This document shows positions 1-9,296 of a stretch of DNA of 36,646 nucleotides, one piece after another; the first letter of the stretch is position 1, and each line of letters opens with the position of its first letter. The notes under the pieces are model-generated. The model did no database searches, was not told the origin of the DNA, and worked only from the letters and a program-made list of their open reading frames with translations. The position numbers and the translations under genes were made by a program. This DNA comes from Triparma columacea (lineage: Eukaryota; Sar; Bolidophyceae; Parmales; Triparmaceae), in the NCBI GenBank assembly GCA_030267965.1, contig BRYA01000530.1, forward strand, positions 20,682-57,327, read 5' to 3'.

Positions 1-39
<39 letters not shown>
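1..39. repeat. Poly-C homopolymer at window edge
   Basis: An uninterrupted run of C opens the window. Long C or G runs (8-12 bases) recur throughout the noncoding parts, so it may be genuine, but a run ending exactly at the window edge is also what an assembly break in a homopolymer looks like. Confidence 0.9.
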
Positions 40-41
<2 letters not shown>

Positions 42-1305
42 GAGGATGTCATGCAATCCTAGGGTTAGCTTCTGACCATATCTCTCCCTTAGTGTGCGTG
101 TGTGTGTGTGCCCACCCCCCTTCCCCTCCCTTCCCTTGCTGGTCTTACCTATGTAGGGTAACGAGGGTGATATTTGGCTATCCGTTCTTGGGTTATTGAA
201 GTACGCAGAAGGCGGGAGGGGTGGGGGCCTCGCGGTTCTCTTGGGTATGGGGGGGGGAGAGGAAGATGGGGAGGCGTCCTCGGCGTCGGGGGAGAAGTGA
301 GAATCCTGGAAGAGACCCTCCTTACCAGGGGAGTTGCCTTGGGAGAACGACTTTGAGGTCTCATCCTCAAAGAAGTTTATTGAGGGAGAGGGTGGGGGGG
401 GAGCGGGGGATGAAGGACGGGGGTTCCTCTTCTTGGCGAGAAGGTTGGTGGTTGTTTGGGTTTGGGGATAAGGATATGAAGTAGGAAATGGCCTTGGATA
501 TGGCTGGATGATTTGGTTGCATTTATATTCAATTTGAAATGATTTTGATGGTATGATTGTGATGAGTATGATAGTAAGTGTGAGGAGGTGTAGGTTTAGA
601 GGATTCATAGTGTGTGTATGTGTTAAAATGAGGAAATGAAGAGGCCTCTGATGCAAGGTGGGCCGGGAGTGAGTGTGCTTTGTGTGGGGGTTTAAAGGTT
701 GAAGCTGTGATCAATGCTTCTTTTTATTGCTACAAGTTCAATAGTTGGCTTGTAATTAACCTAGTTGGGGTGAGAAATATGTCGTAAAAATGGGATATAA
801 TCTCCTTTCTCTCCTTTCTTTTCTGAGTGCAGAGTGGGGGGATTCCTTCTTTTCCTTCCTTCTTCCTTCATTCCATTCTTCTCTGATTCCCAATCTGAAT
901 GTGAAGTTGTACTTTTGCTCAAGAGCGTCAGTTACAGAAGATGCTGGCTCCTGTGTTATTTGGCCTCCGCGGGCGGGGTAGCGGGTGAGCTGGTATTTCA
1001 AACGGTGAGTTTGGCTGAGATTCCTTGGTTGGGTACATTAACACGGCCGATACCACGCCTTTATTTTAGTTCAGTGAGAAGGAGGTGGTCTAATTATTCT
1101 GTAGCGTTTTGTCTAAAAAATGTCGTAAAGCTTTACGTAGCTTTTGATAATAATTTTGCCATTATACTTTCTCCTTTCCCTCCGAGAAGGTGTTTGCCAG
1201 TTTAATCCAAAATATTTCTCCAAATCTGCGCCTAAAGTACATAACATAGATAAACTTGAACAAAAATTACATAACATCGTTCACTAGTCACTAATATACA
1301 ATAAT
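40..1305. other. Gene-free stretch upstream of CTF8
   Basis: I see no convincing gene here. Contents are a GT dinucleotide tract at about 92-110, G-rich sequence at about 210-460, AT-rich sequence at about 480-800 and 1080-1300, and pyrimidine-rich patches near 800-900. Open frames in this stretch are low-complexity (Pro/Arg or Ser/Leu/Phe rich) and overlap one another on both strands, without domain-like composition or paired splice signals. The last few hundred bases presumably include the CTF8 promoter and 5' UTR. No tRNA-like or snRNA-like segment was recognised. Confidence 0.5.
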
Positions 1306-1873
1306 ATGGTACTAATCCCCCTAAAAAGGAAGCTCCAAAACTCCCCCCCCGAACCCCAATCAAATACTCCCTCTTCCCCTCCCTCAACACAATCCCCAAA
1401 CGTAAAGAAAGCCAAACCATCCTCCCTCCCATCCCCCTCCTCCACCCTCCCAAAGTTGGGTATGATAGAGCTAAACGGTACCCTACTATCCCCCTCAGTT
1501 TCCCTCTCCACCTCCACCCTCACAGAGCTCGGTCTATTCTACCTCGACGGACAGTCGAAATGCCCAACCCTGGTTGTGGGGACGCACAAAATTAAGGGGA
1601 GGAGGGTGGGACTTAAGAAGGGTATGCTGGTATGCAGGAAGATGGGGGGGGAAGGGGGGAAGGGGGGAGGGGGGGGACTTGCAGAGGTTAAGGGGGGGGT
1701 GGAGATTGTTGGGGTCATTGAGGAGAAGGTGAGAAACTGGGGAGGGGGAGACGCTCAGGACACACGCTCGGGACGAACGAACGGGCTAACACGGAGACCA
1801 ACCCAACCCACGCTCTACGCAGTTTCTATTTGATAGCTATCCGAAGACTATCATGAGGACCAAGGAACGCTAA
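1306..1873 (+). CDS. CTF8: Chromosome transmission fidelity protein 8 (Ctf18-RFC subunit)
   Basis: Two exons, 1306-1728 and 1823-1873, give a 157-residue protein. Ctf8 is a small subunit of the alternative clamp loader Ctf18-Dcc1-Ctf8-RFC, which loads PCNA and supports sister-chromatid cohesion in the nucleus. Seen: after a Ser/Pro/Lys-rich N-terminus (residues 1-50) come IELNGTLL, then LVVGTHKIKGRRVGLKKGM, then VGVIEEK, in the order of the Ctf8 family (ELQGEI, VGHHxLxGKxxxLxKP, ALIKDKILFKTRPKP). The last block is completed only by splicing: AAG/GTGAG at 1729 and an acceptor at 1821-1822 join EEK to FLFDSYPKTIMRTKER. Without splicing the frame runs into unrelated sequence. A G-run at about 1644-1680 encodes a poly-Gly insert. 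The gene converges on the kinase gene downstream. The start is the only ATG in front of the conserved part. Confidence 0.8.
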
Positions 1874-1990
1874 TCTAAGTTTTGCGAGGGTTCCTTGGGG
1901 AGAGGGGGGGGGTTAAAAGTTATACGGCTAGAATGCCAGTCGTTCGTTTAACTTCAAAACAAACAATTCTTCCAATTCTTCTACCTTCCG

Positions 1991-2980
1991 ACAGCGTTCT
2001 TGAAGAACAGGAACGCCTTGTAGTACAAAACCACCCAGGTAACGTTCCTCCCCCCCCCTTACAGTTTCGCCCTCCCCCCTCCCTTGAGTATGTCCTTATT
2101 ATCCTCCAGCAGTTCCATCCCAATCTGCACTGCAATCGGAGCCAGACCAGCAACATCCCCCGCCCCTCTTCCCTCTGCGCTTGCTGTCCCCTGCCTAAGT
2201 CTAGCCTTCACCCCGTGTGATTATGACAGCGTTCTTGAAGAACAGGAACGCCCCGTAGTACAAAACCACCCAGGTAACGTTCCTCCCCCCCCTTACAGTT
2301 TCGCCCTCCCCCCTCCCTTGAGTATGTCCTTATTATCCTCCAGAAGTTCCATCCCAATCTGCACCGCAATCGGAGCCAGACCAGCAACATCCCCCGCCCC
2401 TCTTCCCTCCGCGCTTGCTGTCCCTTGCCTAAGTCTAGCCTTCACCCCGTGTGATATGACTGCGTTCTTGAAGAACAGGAACGCCCCGTAGTACAAAACC
2501 ACCCAGGTAACGTTCCTCCCCCCCATTACAGTTTCGCCCTCCCCCCTCCCTTGAGTATGTCCTTATTATCCTCCAGAAGTTCCATCCCAATCTGCACTGC
2601 AATCGGAGCCAGACCAGCAACATCACCCGCCCCTCTTCCCTCCGCGCTTGCTGTCCCCTGCCTAAGTCGGGCCTTCACCCCGTGTGATTATGACAGCGTT
2701 CTTGAAGAACAGGAACGCCTTATAGTACAAAACCACCCAGGTAACGTACCTCCCCCCCATTACAGTTTAGCCCTCCCCCCTCCCTTGAGTATGTCCTTAT
2801 TATCCTCCAGAAGTTCCATCCCAATCTGCACTGCAATCGGAGCCAGACCAGCAACATCACCCGCCCCTCTTCCCTCCGCGCTTGCTGTCCCCTGCCGAAG
2901 TCGGGCCTTCACCCCGTGTGATATGACAGCGTTCTTAAAGAACAGGAACGCTGCGTAGTACGAGACCACCCAGGTAACGA
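1991..2980 (-). repeat. ~234 bp tandem array of the kinase terminal coding segment
   Basis: Units begin at 1991, 2226, 2459, 2693 and 2926 (spacings 235, 233, 234, 233); the fifth, at 2926-2980, is partial and belongs to the intact kinase gene. Read on the minus strand each unit repeats the last 70 or so codons of that gene: VTWVV-YY-AFLFFKNAV, then ISHGVKARLRQ through to GGGRAKL and a TAA stop, followed by a ~15 bp C/G-rich linker. Five copies of the first ~55 bp and four of the rest are present. The junctions at 2226 and 2693 carry an extra T (gattatg) that shifts the frame, while those at 2459 and 2926 do not (gatatg), giving a ~467 bp higher-order period. The unit at about 2293-2526 still reads as an intact cassette. 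The extra copies lie beyond the native stop, so they would be 3' UTR unless used as alternative terminal exons. Confidence 0.93.
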
Positions 2981-4037
2981 GGGGGGAGGAGGGTACGAAC
3001 AGGGGGGGACATGGGGTGGAGGAGAGGAGCCGAAGGTAGGAGGAAACGAGGGACTCCTTGGGAGGGATGTGGAGATCGGAAAGGTCGAGACCGGATATAC
3101 CGACCATCCCTGAGCTCGAGGATGACGGATCGTCAGGGTCGGATGAGGGGATATCGTAACACATTATAAGGTTACCGGCGTCGCAGAGAGCGTCACCTAC
3201 AGTGGAGAGCTCCCAGTCTAGCACCGCTATCACCTTGTTGGAGGTGGGGTGGAAGATGAGGTTGTCCAGCTTGTAGTCGCCGTGGATTAGACAGGACGTT
3301 AAGGTGGGGAGGGAGGGGGAGAGAGAGAGGAGCTGGGATGATAGGGTGGACAGGTGGGGGACGGGACCGGCGTGGAGGGACTGAGGGGAGGGGGAGGGGG
3401 GGACAGAACGATGAGCAGGGTGGAACACACACACATGGGAGAACCCTTGCCTCACCTGCTTTCGGGATACCGATGTTAACTTTGACAGTTGGCGGGGGAC
3501 GTAGTTCGAGGGGGTTCCGGGAGGGGAGGGGGGGGACGATCGGGACGATCGGGAGGGGAATATCTTCTCCGGATTCTTGACGGCGTGGATGCACGCCAAT
3601 ACCCTGCAAGCCTCCTCATATATCTCCACCCTGTCGGCGGGGGAGGAATCGGGGAGTCCTGGATCTTTGTATATTCTCCCCCGCACGTACTCCATGCAGT
3701 AGAACGGGGCGCCTATAACGCTCGCGATTTCGCAGAGGCAGTAAGGCTTGGGGTGAGGGACCTCGAAACCGGGGTGGACGTTGGAGGGGTCGCAGAGGTG
3801 ACGGAGGACGGCATACTCGCGCTCGATGGAGTGGGCGGAGGGGTCGATTAGCTTGGTGGGCTTGCGCCGGAGGACGAACTGGAAAGAGGGGGAGGTGAGA
3901 GTACAGAGATAGGTCGGGTTGGAATGCCCAAAATTGAACTGCTTTAGGGTTAGGGTTGATGAAGGGGTTACGGGAAGTGGAGAATCAGGAAGGTATAGGA
4001 GGTAGGACAGAAGTGAGGCAATGGGAACGTCTGACAT
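2760..4037 (-). CDS. ACAD10/11-type aminoglycoside phosphotransferase-family kinase
   Basis: Exons 4037-3456 and 3380-2760 give about 400 residues. The protein matches the kinase module fused to acyl-CoA dehydrogenase in ACAD10/ACAD11: KQFNFGHSNPTYLC (G-loop region), VLRRKP (ATP lysine), MEYVRGRIYKDP, catalytic loop LIHGDYKLDN (Asp229, Asn234) and VLDWELSTVGD (Asp249). No dehydrogenase domain follows, so this is a stand-alone kinase; in the fused mammalian proteins the module is linked to hydroxyacyl-CoA breakdown, but the substrate here is unknown. The intron 3455-3381 (GTGAG...CAG) is 75 nt, has no stop and keeps frame, so its retention would add 25 residues. The start chosen is MSDVPIA at 4037, close to the first conserved block; an upstream in-frame ATG at 4247 would add a low-quality leader. 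The final exon is the seed of the downstream tandem array. A Ser/Pro-rich insert precedes the intron. Confidence 0.75.
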   Translation of the reverse strand: MSDVPIASLLSYLLYLPDSPLPVTPSSTLTLKQFNFGHSNPTYLCTLTSPSFQFVLRRKPTKLIDPSAHSIEREYAVLRHLCDPSNVHPGFEVPHPKPYCLCEIASVIGAPFYCMEYVRGRIYKDPGLPDSSPADRVEIYEEACRVLACIHAVKNPEKIFPSRSSRSSPPSPPGTPSNYVPRQLSKLTSVSRKQVRQGFSHVCVFHPAHRSVPPSPSPQSLHAGPVPHLSTLSSQLLSLSPSLPTLTSCLIHGDYKLDNLIFHPTSNKVIAVLDWELSTVGDALCDAGNLIMCYDIPSSDPDDPSSSSSGMVGISGLDLSDLHIPPKESLVSSYLRLLSSTPCPPLFVPSSPLVTWVVSYYAAFLFFKNAVISHGVKARLRQGTASAEGRGAGDVAGLAPIAVQIGMELLEDNKDILKGGGRAKL

Positions 4038-4315
4038 GGAATTATATATATATATATTCAGGGTTAGGGTAGAAGATCGGGAGGGGGTATCTGGGGATTT
4101 GTGCCTGTTCCCAAGATTGGACCACCGAACCCACTCAAAACAAGCTGTACTGGGTTGGTTGAGAGCTAATTTGGCTAAGAATTGTTTGTCTTTACGTGGA
4201 TAATTACCAAAGAGTCTGCTCCAAATCTTGTTATTTTTTACCTTCATTCGGACTTCAATCCGAACATATGATTGCCATGATTACGCAGTTCGATGCTACA
4301 ACAGATTTTGTTCTA

Positions 4316-5461
4316 TTAAAGTATCCCGTTCAACATTGTCGTTTCCGAGCCTATCAAGTCCCTCTTTATCTTCTCGTCAGGATCATCGTTGAAGATTTTG
4401 TACTTGACCCCCAAGCCCATCAACTCCTCCTTACTAACCCAGCGGATATCCCCTTCCCCTGACTTCTCGCCCGTGACGAAAGAGAGAACAAGATGTGAGA
4501 GGTCCCGGCCAGGTCCGCTGAGGAATTTCATTACTGGGCAAGATGTGGTTGCCCGCCAATTTCGTTTCACCTCTTTGTCACCCCGCGAAGTACTACCACT
4601 TTTATCCACTTTGCACTGTTCTAATGGACTGTGTCCAGATGTCGGGGCAATTGAATTGGATCCAACATTATGTTCCTCAAGCTCAAGCTCCCTGTTGCAG
4701 AGCTCTAGCAAGATTGTCACTGCCAAGAAAATTTTCTTGTTATTGTCCATGCAATTCCGATACGTCACGTACCGCTTGATTCTGCAAGTTGGATCGGGGC
4801 GCACTTCCTCAATATCTCCGTCAACTGTGGGCCCTATTCCCTTCCCTTCCTCTTCAACATACCCTGCCGCAGAAGCTGCGATCACCTCAAGAGCAATACA
4901 ACCTGAGTAGGCATGACTCATAGTGACAGCGTTAGGGTGGAGAACGATGTCCCGGAGCTGGTGGCATCCGAAAAAGGCCGCTTGACCAACACTTGTGCAA
5001 TTGGGAGCCTTCACCGACACCAAGTTCAAACAGTCGATTAGTGCCCCAGACTCGATTTGTGTAGCCTTGTTGAAAATTGTAGACTGGAGGTTGGTACACT
5101 TCTCAAATGTATCCTCCCGTACCCGTAATACGTGAGGCATGCTGAGAAACCAAATGTTGGCACACCAGCTAAGCGACCCCACCTCAGTCTCCTCCACCGA
5201 AGGGTCGTTGAATTCTAGGTACACAAAGGCCGTCATGACGAGGCTTTCTTCGAAAAGGTCTTCATCCCCACTCGCTCCAAACGAATTAATGTGCAACTTC
5301 AGCAACCCCCAGTTACCATCATACTGTTTTTTAAAATCAGTCACCACGACCCTGAAGTGACCAAAGTCTCTCCACCGGTTAGATAGCTCAGCATCACCCA
5401 CAGCGAAATCTTGGCGAGCTGCGTCCTGAAACTCGCTCTCTGACTCTAAACCAAGCTTCAT
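4316..5461 (-). CDS. BspA-type (LRR_5) leucine-rich repeat protein
   Basis: A single exon encodes 381 residues. From about residue 85 to 200 the protein shows the spaced pattern of BspA/LRR_5 repeats: VLRVREDTFEKCTNL, ATQIESGALIDCLNLVSV, APNCTSVGQAAFFGCHQL and NAVTMSHAYSGCIALEVI. Such repeats usually serve as protein-binding scaffolds and are abundant in protists and algae. N-terminal part: acidic and charged, no signal peptide. The C-terminal half (about 215-381) is not repetitive and was not recognised; it ends with a charged segment containing SHLVLSFVTGEKSGEGDIRWVSKEELMGL. Nothing in the neighbourhood suggests a specific job. The start at 5461 is the first ATG of the open frame. Confidence 0.7.
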   Translation of the reverse strand: MKLGLESESEFQDAARQDFAVGDAELSNRWRDFGHFRVVVTDFKKQYDGNWGLLKLHINSFGASGDEDLFEESLVMTAFVYLEFNDPSVEETEVGSLSWCANIWFLSMPHVLRVREDTFEKCTNLQSTIFNKATQIESGALIDCLNLVSVKAPNCTSVGQAAFFGCHQLRDIVLHPNAVTMSHAYSGCIALEVIAASAAGYVEEEGKGIGPTVDGDIEEVRPDPTCRIKRYVTYRNCMDNNKKIFLAVTILLELCNRELELEEHNVGSNSIAPTSGHSPLEQCKVDKSGSTSRGDKEVKRNWRATTSCPVMKFLSGPGRDLSHLVLSFVTGEKSGEGDIRWVSKEELMGLGVKYKIFNDDPDEKIKRDLIGSETTMLNGIL

Positions 5462-6413
5462 CTCTCGGCGGGTTCACCCAATTTTGCCAAAAATACCAAA
5501 TGGCGCGTTGCGGTGGAATAACTGTATGCTCTTGGGTGTTTGCACTAGAACCTTTGTTGGCGAAAGGGAGGCTGTCCTCGGAAACTGTCAAAGAAACTTG
5601 GAAATACGCTAACTGTTCTTTTGACGTTGATAACAACAAGAGAGAACGTCGTTTTGATTTATTCTTACTTTGTATCATTATGATTATCAAAATATAACAG
5701 ACACTTGTCAAAAACGTTTTTTCGCGATGCGAGCAAAATATTTTTAGAATCATTTTTTGAATTCTTTAATGACTCTGAAATACTAAATGTTGATGCATAT
5801 TTCGTAAATTTATGATTTATAAGAAATTCAAAAACATTTGTGAATATTTCCAATAAATTATATTCTCTAACAAATTCATCGAGACCTATAAGATGATGAA
5901 ATTGAGTAATAATGATCTAAAAATTGATTTTGGAAGCCATATTGAATTCGATCACTTTGACAGAAAGTGAAAAAAATGGATTTTTTGATTTTTATTTTTC
6001 CCTCCAGCACTCGCCCTCCTGCGATAGATTTCTCGACGTAAAAGCCACCAAACATCATTTTTCAGCCTGCCTCCGAGCTCCAAGCTCCGACCCTATCGAT
6101 GGAGCTAGCCCAGAAAAGCTGAAAGTTATCGCTGGAGGAGGTGAATGGACAAGAAGCGAAAAAAGAGCACTACATGACAACCACTACTAACGCAATCCTC
6201 CCACGACTCGTTTCTCTCGTCTCTTTTCGTCGCGGTGGTAGGATCGCCCTCCCACTCTTTGCTTGTTTCTCTGGTGCTACGCCGAGAAGGAGAGAATGAA
6301 TGAAAAATCCAAACCCGAAACAATTTGAGCTTAAAGGCAGAGATTTTGTTAAAGCAAGGAAAGTAAATCCATCTACTCCCTTATGGGATCCAGCCCCAAC
6401 GCCGAGGCATCGT
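5462..6413. other. AT-rich intergenic stretch
   Basis: No gene is supported. About 5690-6000 is markedly AT-rich compared with the genes on either side, with many T/A runs and stops in all frames. Around 6183-6240 the plus strand reads like the 3' half of the introns found elsewhere in the window (CTAACGCA followed by TCG/TCTC-rich sequence), but no exon follows that I can recognise. This stretch should also contain the promoter of the LRR gene at its left end and the 3' UTR of the gene at 6414-9031 at its right end. Confidence 0.5.
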
Positions 6414-6454
6414 CTACTCCCTGATGGGATCCAGCCCCAACGCTGAGGCATCAC
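6373..6454. repeat. Tandem duplication, 41 bp unit x2
   Basis: Units 6373-6413 and 6414-6454 share the core TGGGATCCAGCCCCAACG and differ at a few bases. On the minus strand the left end of the second unit supplies the stop (TAG, 6416-6414) of the inferred last exon of the neighbouring gene, so the duplication falls on the coding/3' UTR border. The 41 bp length is not a multiple of three. Confidence 0.9.
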
Positions 6455-9031
6455 TATCCTGCCTACTCAGTGCTTGTGCTGATAGAACTTGCTTGTCAGG
6501 GTGGTGAGCCTCATAAGACGAATTTGCCACCTTCCAGAAAACGTGAGGTATGGGGTGTGAGGAGGGGGGGGGTAACAGACGGTGGAAGGGGAATGGGGTT
6601 TGGTCCTCTTACCTCATCTTTCCTCTGCATAACCATCAAATCCGTCTCGATTCGATCCATTCGTTCTTCAGCTTCCTGCTCTTCATCCCCATACATTATA
6701 TTCTGCTTCCCACCCCTTCGTTGACTTTTGTCGTAAACGAACTTATCTTTGAAGTCTCTATCTTCTATTTTCCCTCCTTCCTCCTCCTCCTCTCCTTCCT
6801 CCTTTCCCCACTTTGGAGGTACAATGATGGCGTCAGCCTCCTCCTTTAGCCCCTGCTCCAGCAGTCTTTGCTTTTTTTTTTAAAGGATCTTTCTCATCTT
6901 CTTGTACCTCCTCCTCTCGAGCTTCTCCTGATACTCCCTCTCCAACCTCTCCTCCTCCGTCTCTTCTTCCTCCTCCTCCCCTTCCTCAGCATTTGCCTTC
7001 TTCTTCCTGAGGATTCCAGGAGCGACGTTTCCAGAGCCCCCGGTGGGTCCCATTTGCATGTCCATATTGAAATTGATGCCAGATGTAGCGTCTGCTTTGT
7101 AGGCGTTGTCCCACTGTGATGTGTTGAATGCGAAGGTTGAGTGCGAAGTGGGTTAGAATTGTCGCCCCCCTCTTCTTCTCCTTCTCCTTCTCCTTTCAAT
7201 CCCCGCGCCCCCTTACCTCACTGATGCCTGTGATGGGATTGTGGAAGAAGTCCGCCTTGAGCCACTCGTCATAACAGAACATCCCTTTTTCTAAAGCTGA
7301 AGCCTTAACCCTCTCAATCTCTTCAATCTGCGCTTCATCCCTCATATCCAGGAGCTCAATGAAGAAGTAGGCCTTTTGGTAACCAAAGTGATTCTTCAGT
7401 ACCGTCCTAGCTATCGGCTTGGACACTTGCTCCCAAGGAGGTGGAGTCTTCGTTGAGCTCATGTTGGCCATCAGATCAAGAGTGATATTCTTCGCGGTGT
7501 GCCTCCACGCCGCCTTTGTTGTTGGAATTCTCGCAAAGAGATTGAAATCTTCCGAGGGGATTCCGAACTTTGACCTCGCATCCTCGTACGCTGTCGGCCT
7601 CGAGTGAGGTTCAGCAACCCTTTCGCTCCAGAAGCGCTCCCCAAACATCTTCCTTCTCCACATCTTTTGAAAGTCAAGGACGGGGAATAGGAGGGGTGGG
7701 TATTTGAACGAGAAGCGAATCAGTTCACTGTACTTCATGCCTTCATTGTTGTGGGGGAGCATCTCGTGGATGACATGCTGCGACGACGGAAGGGGGTTAG
7801 CAACATGATATGGTATCTCGTACTTCAACTCCCGGAGAAACTTTCCACGAGGCACTTTATCTTCCAGCCGTTCCCGCGACTCCTTTCCCTCACCGCGTGT
7901 CGCCTCCCCACTCGCCAATTCTCACCTTCAGGAACTTATTAGTGTCCCAGTCCCTGTGGATTGTCTTGAAGAAAGCCGGGATTAAACCCATGTTCATGAA
8001 CCAGTCCGGTTCAATGTTTGGCTTCTGCATGAGGCACCTGAAGAACATGTCCATCATTTCGTAGTCCTTGTACCTGCAAATTTCGCATGACCATATGATG
8101 TACCTTGCGAAGCTGATCCCCCTAGGGTCCTTCCCGTCATGTGGCGGCAGGCCAGGGTACTCTTTGTGAAAAATATGGATGAGAATCACGTAGGCAACCA
8201 TTTCTATCCGATGGTTGTCAAAGACTTCGATGACAGTGTCAAGGCTGAAGTCATACCACTTCTTCTTCATGCCGTCAGCATGGTAACGCCCCTCTATCAT
8301 GTCTTGGTAAGCAAAGTATTTCTGCTCGAGCATCTTCTGAGTGATGCCGTTCCTGCCACAGTACATCTGGAGGCACCTACGGGTCTGAGGGTCAGGGAAA
8401 GCCCTGATTGGCAACCCCCTGCCAGGGCCAATCGCGTACTTCTTTGCTTTACCGATTCCAACTACTGTCTTTCGCGTGGTGTCGAAAGCCTCATTCGTGG
8501 GGGTGCCAATACGGGCAGGAGGGGTAGATATACCCCTCTCCTGAAGCATGGTCCTGCGACGAGCGAAGCGAGTCGCATGAAGATTGACCGTAGCGAGTTA
8601 GAATTGCATGGCGAGGGTTCTTTCGCCGATACCTAGTCTGAAGCTCCCAGCGCAGCGCTGGAGACGGAAGCAGAATTAACGCATTCCCTGCCAGTCGATT
8701 TGCTCTATACAGTTTCTCACCTCTCGTCTGCAAGTTGCTTCTCTGATATTTGGCCCTGTATCTCGTCATTCCGTCGCTTAACATTGCTCACCACATTACC
8801 CGAAGCAGTGGACTCGCCCGTCCTAATTCTTTTCGCCTCGTTTTTGAAGGAGAACCGGGGTAGCATTTTCAAGAACCTGGCAGGCGAGGGGGGGAGGGGG
8901 TTAAAGAATGGGAAACTGAGGGGTCGCAAGTCTAGGGCTACTCACGTCGTACGTCTAACCAAACCCTGCCCAGTCTTTCCACTCTTAGCCTGCTTCGCCG
9001 CTTGGCTGATGTCCTTAGCCTCCTGAAACAT
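6414..9031 (-). CDS. Unrecognised multi-exon protein with a WW-like motif
   Basis: I do not recognise the family. Exons inferred by frame: 9031-8946, 8876-8721, 8553-7926, a fourth beginning near 7840 (or 7828) and ending at 7217, 7113-6613, and 6530-6414. Joined they read about 703 residues but are broken by an in-frame TAA at 6882-6880; stopping there gives about 575. The body is a conserved-looking globular stretch rich in Trp, Phe, Tyr and Met (for example KKKWYDFSLDTVIEVFDNHR and EPDWFMNMGLIPAFFKTIHR). Near the end of exon four, DEWLKADFFHNPITGISEWDN resembles a degenerate WW domain, completed across the 7216-7114 intron. The C-terminus is acidic and coiled-coil-like (EEERLEREYQEKLERRRYKK). 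No signal peptide or membrane helix is evident. The gene is divergent from the lumen-protein gene. The fourth exon's 5' border is the least certain. Confidence 0.55.
6880..6882 (-). other. In-frame TAA beside an A-run within the last large exon
   Basis: On the minus strand the frame of exon 7113 reads KKMRKIL, then TAA merging into a run of ten A, then continues open in the same frame for 89 codons (KKKQRLLEQGLKEEADAI...) to a GAG/GTAAG donor at 6612. Composition before and after is alike. It may be the true stop, a sequencing or assembly error in a homopolymer, a nonsense allele or a readthrough stop; the sequence alone does not decide. Confidence 0.6.
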
Positions 9032-9296
9032 CTCTTGTCCCCAGGGTTGTTGGGGGGGTTGGGGGTTGGTGAGGGAGGGGGCGAAAGAACAGGATAAGCT
9101 CCAAAGGGCCCTCCTTACGCGGGGCGGACGAGGATAGGTTGGGACGGACGAAAGATCGAGTTGAGGGTGATAACTAAAACAGTCCAACTGTGGTAAATTT
9201 CTGTCTCTGAAATAAAAAAATTTGGTCTCCCAAAGTAGGAACAAGAACCTGCAGACGCAACGCCCCCCCTCTATCCCAATATATCCTCCCTCTAAA
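9032..9296. promoter_or_regulatory. Bidirectional promoter region
   Basis: This 265 bp interval separates two divergent starts, 9031 (-) and 9297 (+), and so must hold both 5' UTRs and promoters. It contains a G-run-rich part (about 9045-9080) and an AT-rich part (about 9170-9235). No TATA box or other motif stands out. Assigned by position only. Confidence 0.4.

Noticed and set aside
834..1205. Plus-strand open frame of 123 codons before CTF8
   Set aside because: Ser/Phe/Leu-rich low complexity, no domain, and other overlapping frames of similar quality; not supported as a gene.
1991..2925. Could the array be coding on the plus strand (SMSLLSSRSSIPICTAIG repeats)?
   Set aside because: The plus-strand frame is open only because the unit is near a multiple of three; the minus-strand reading continues a recognisable kinase with its stop, and plus-strand starts have no homology or splice context.
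3940..4075. Telomere-like GGGTTAGGGTT at about 3945 and 4062
   Set aside because: Only two hexamer-like units at each place; the first is inside kinase coding sequence (TLTLKQ on the other strand). Not an interstitial telomere array.
7883..7925. A 43 nt intron as the third-fourth exon join of the unrecognised gene
   Set aside because: It keeps frame but is shorter than every other intron in the window (62 nt or more); acceptors at 7841 or 7829 giving 85 or 97 nt are more likely.
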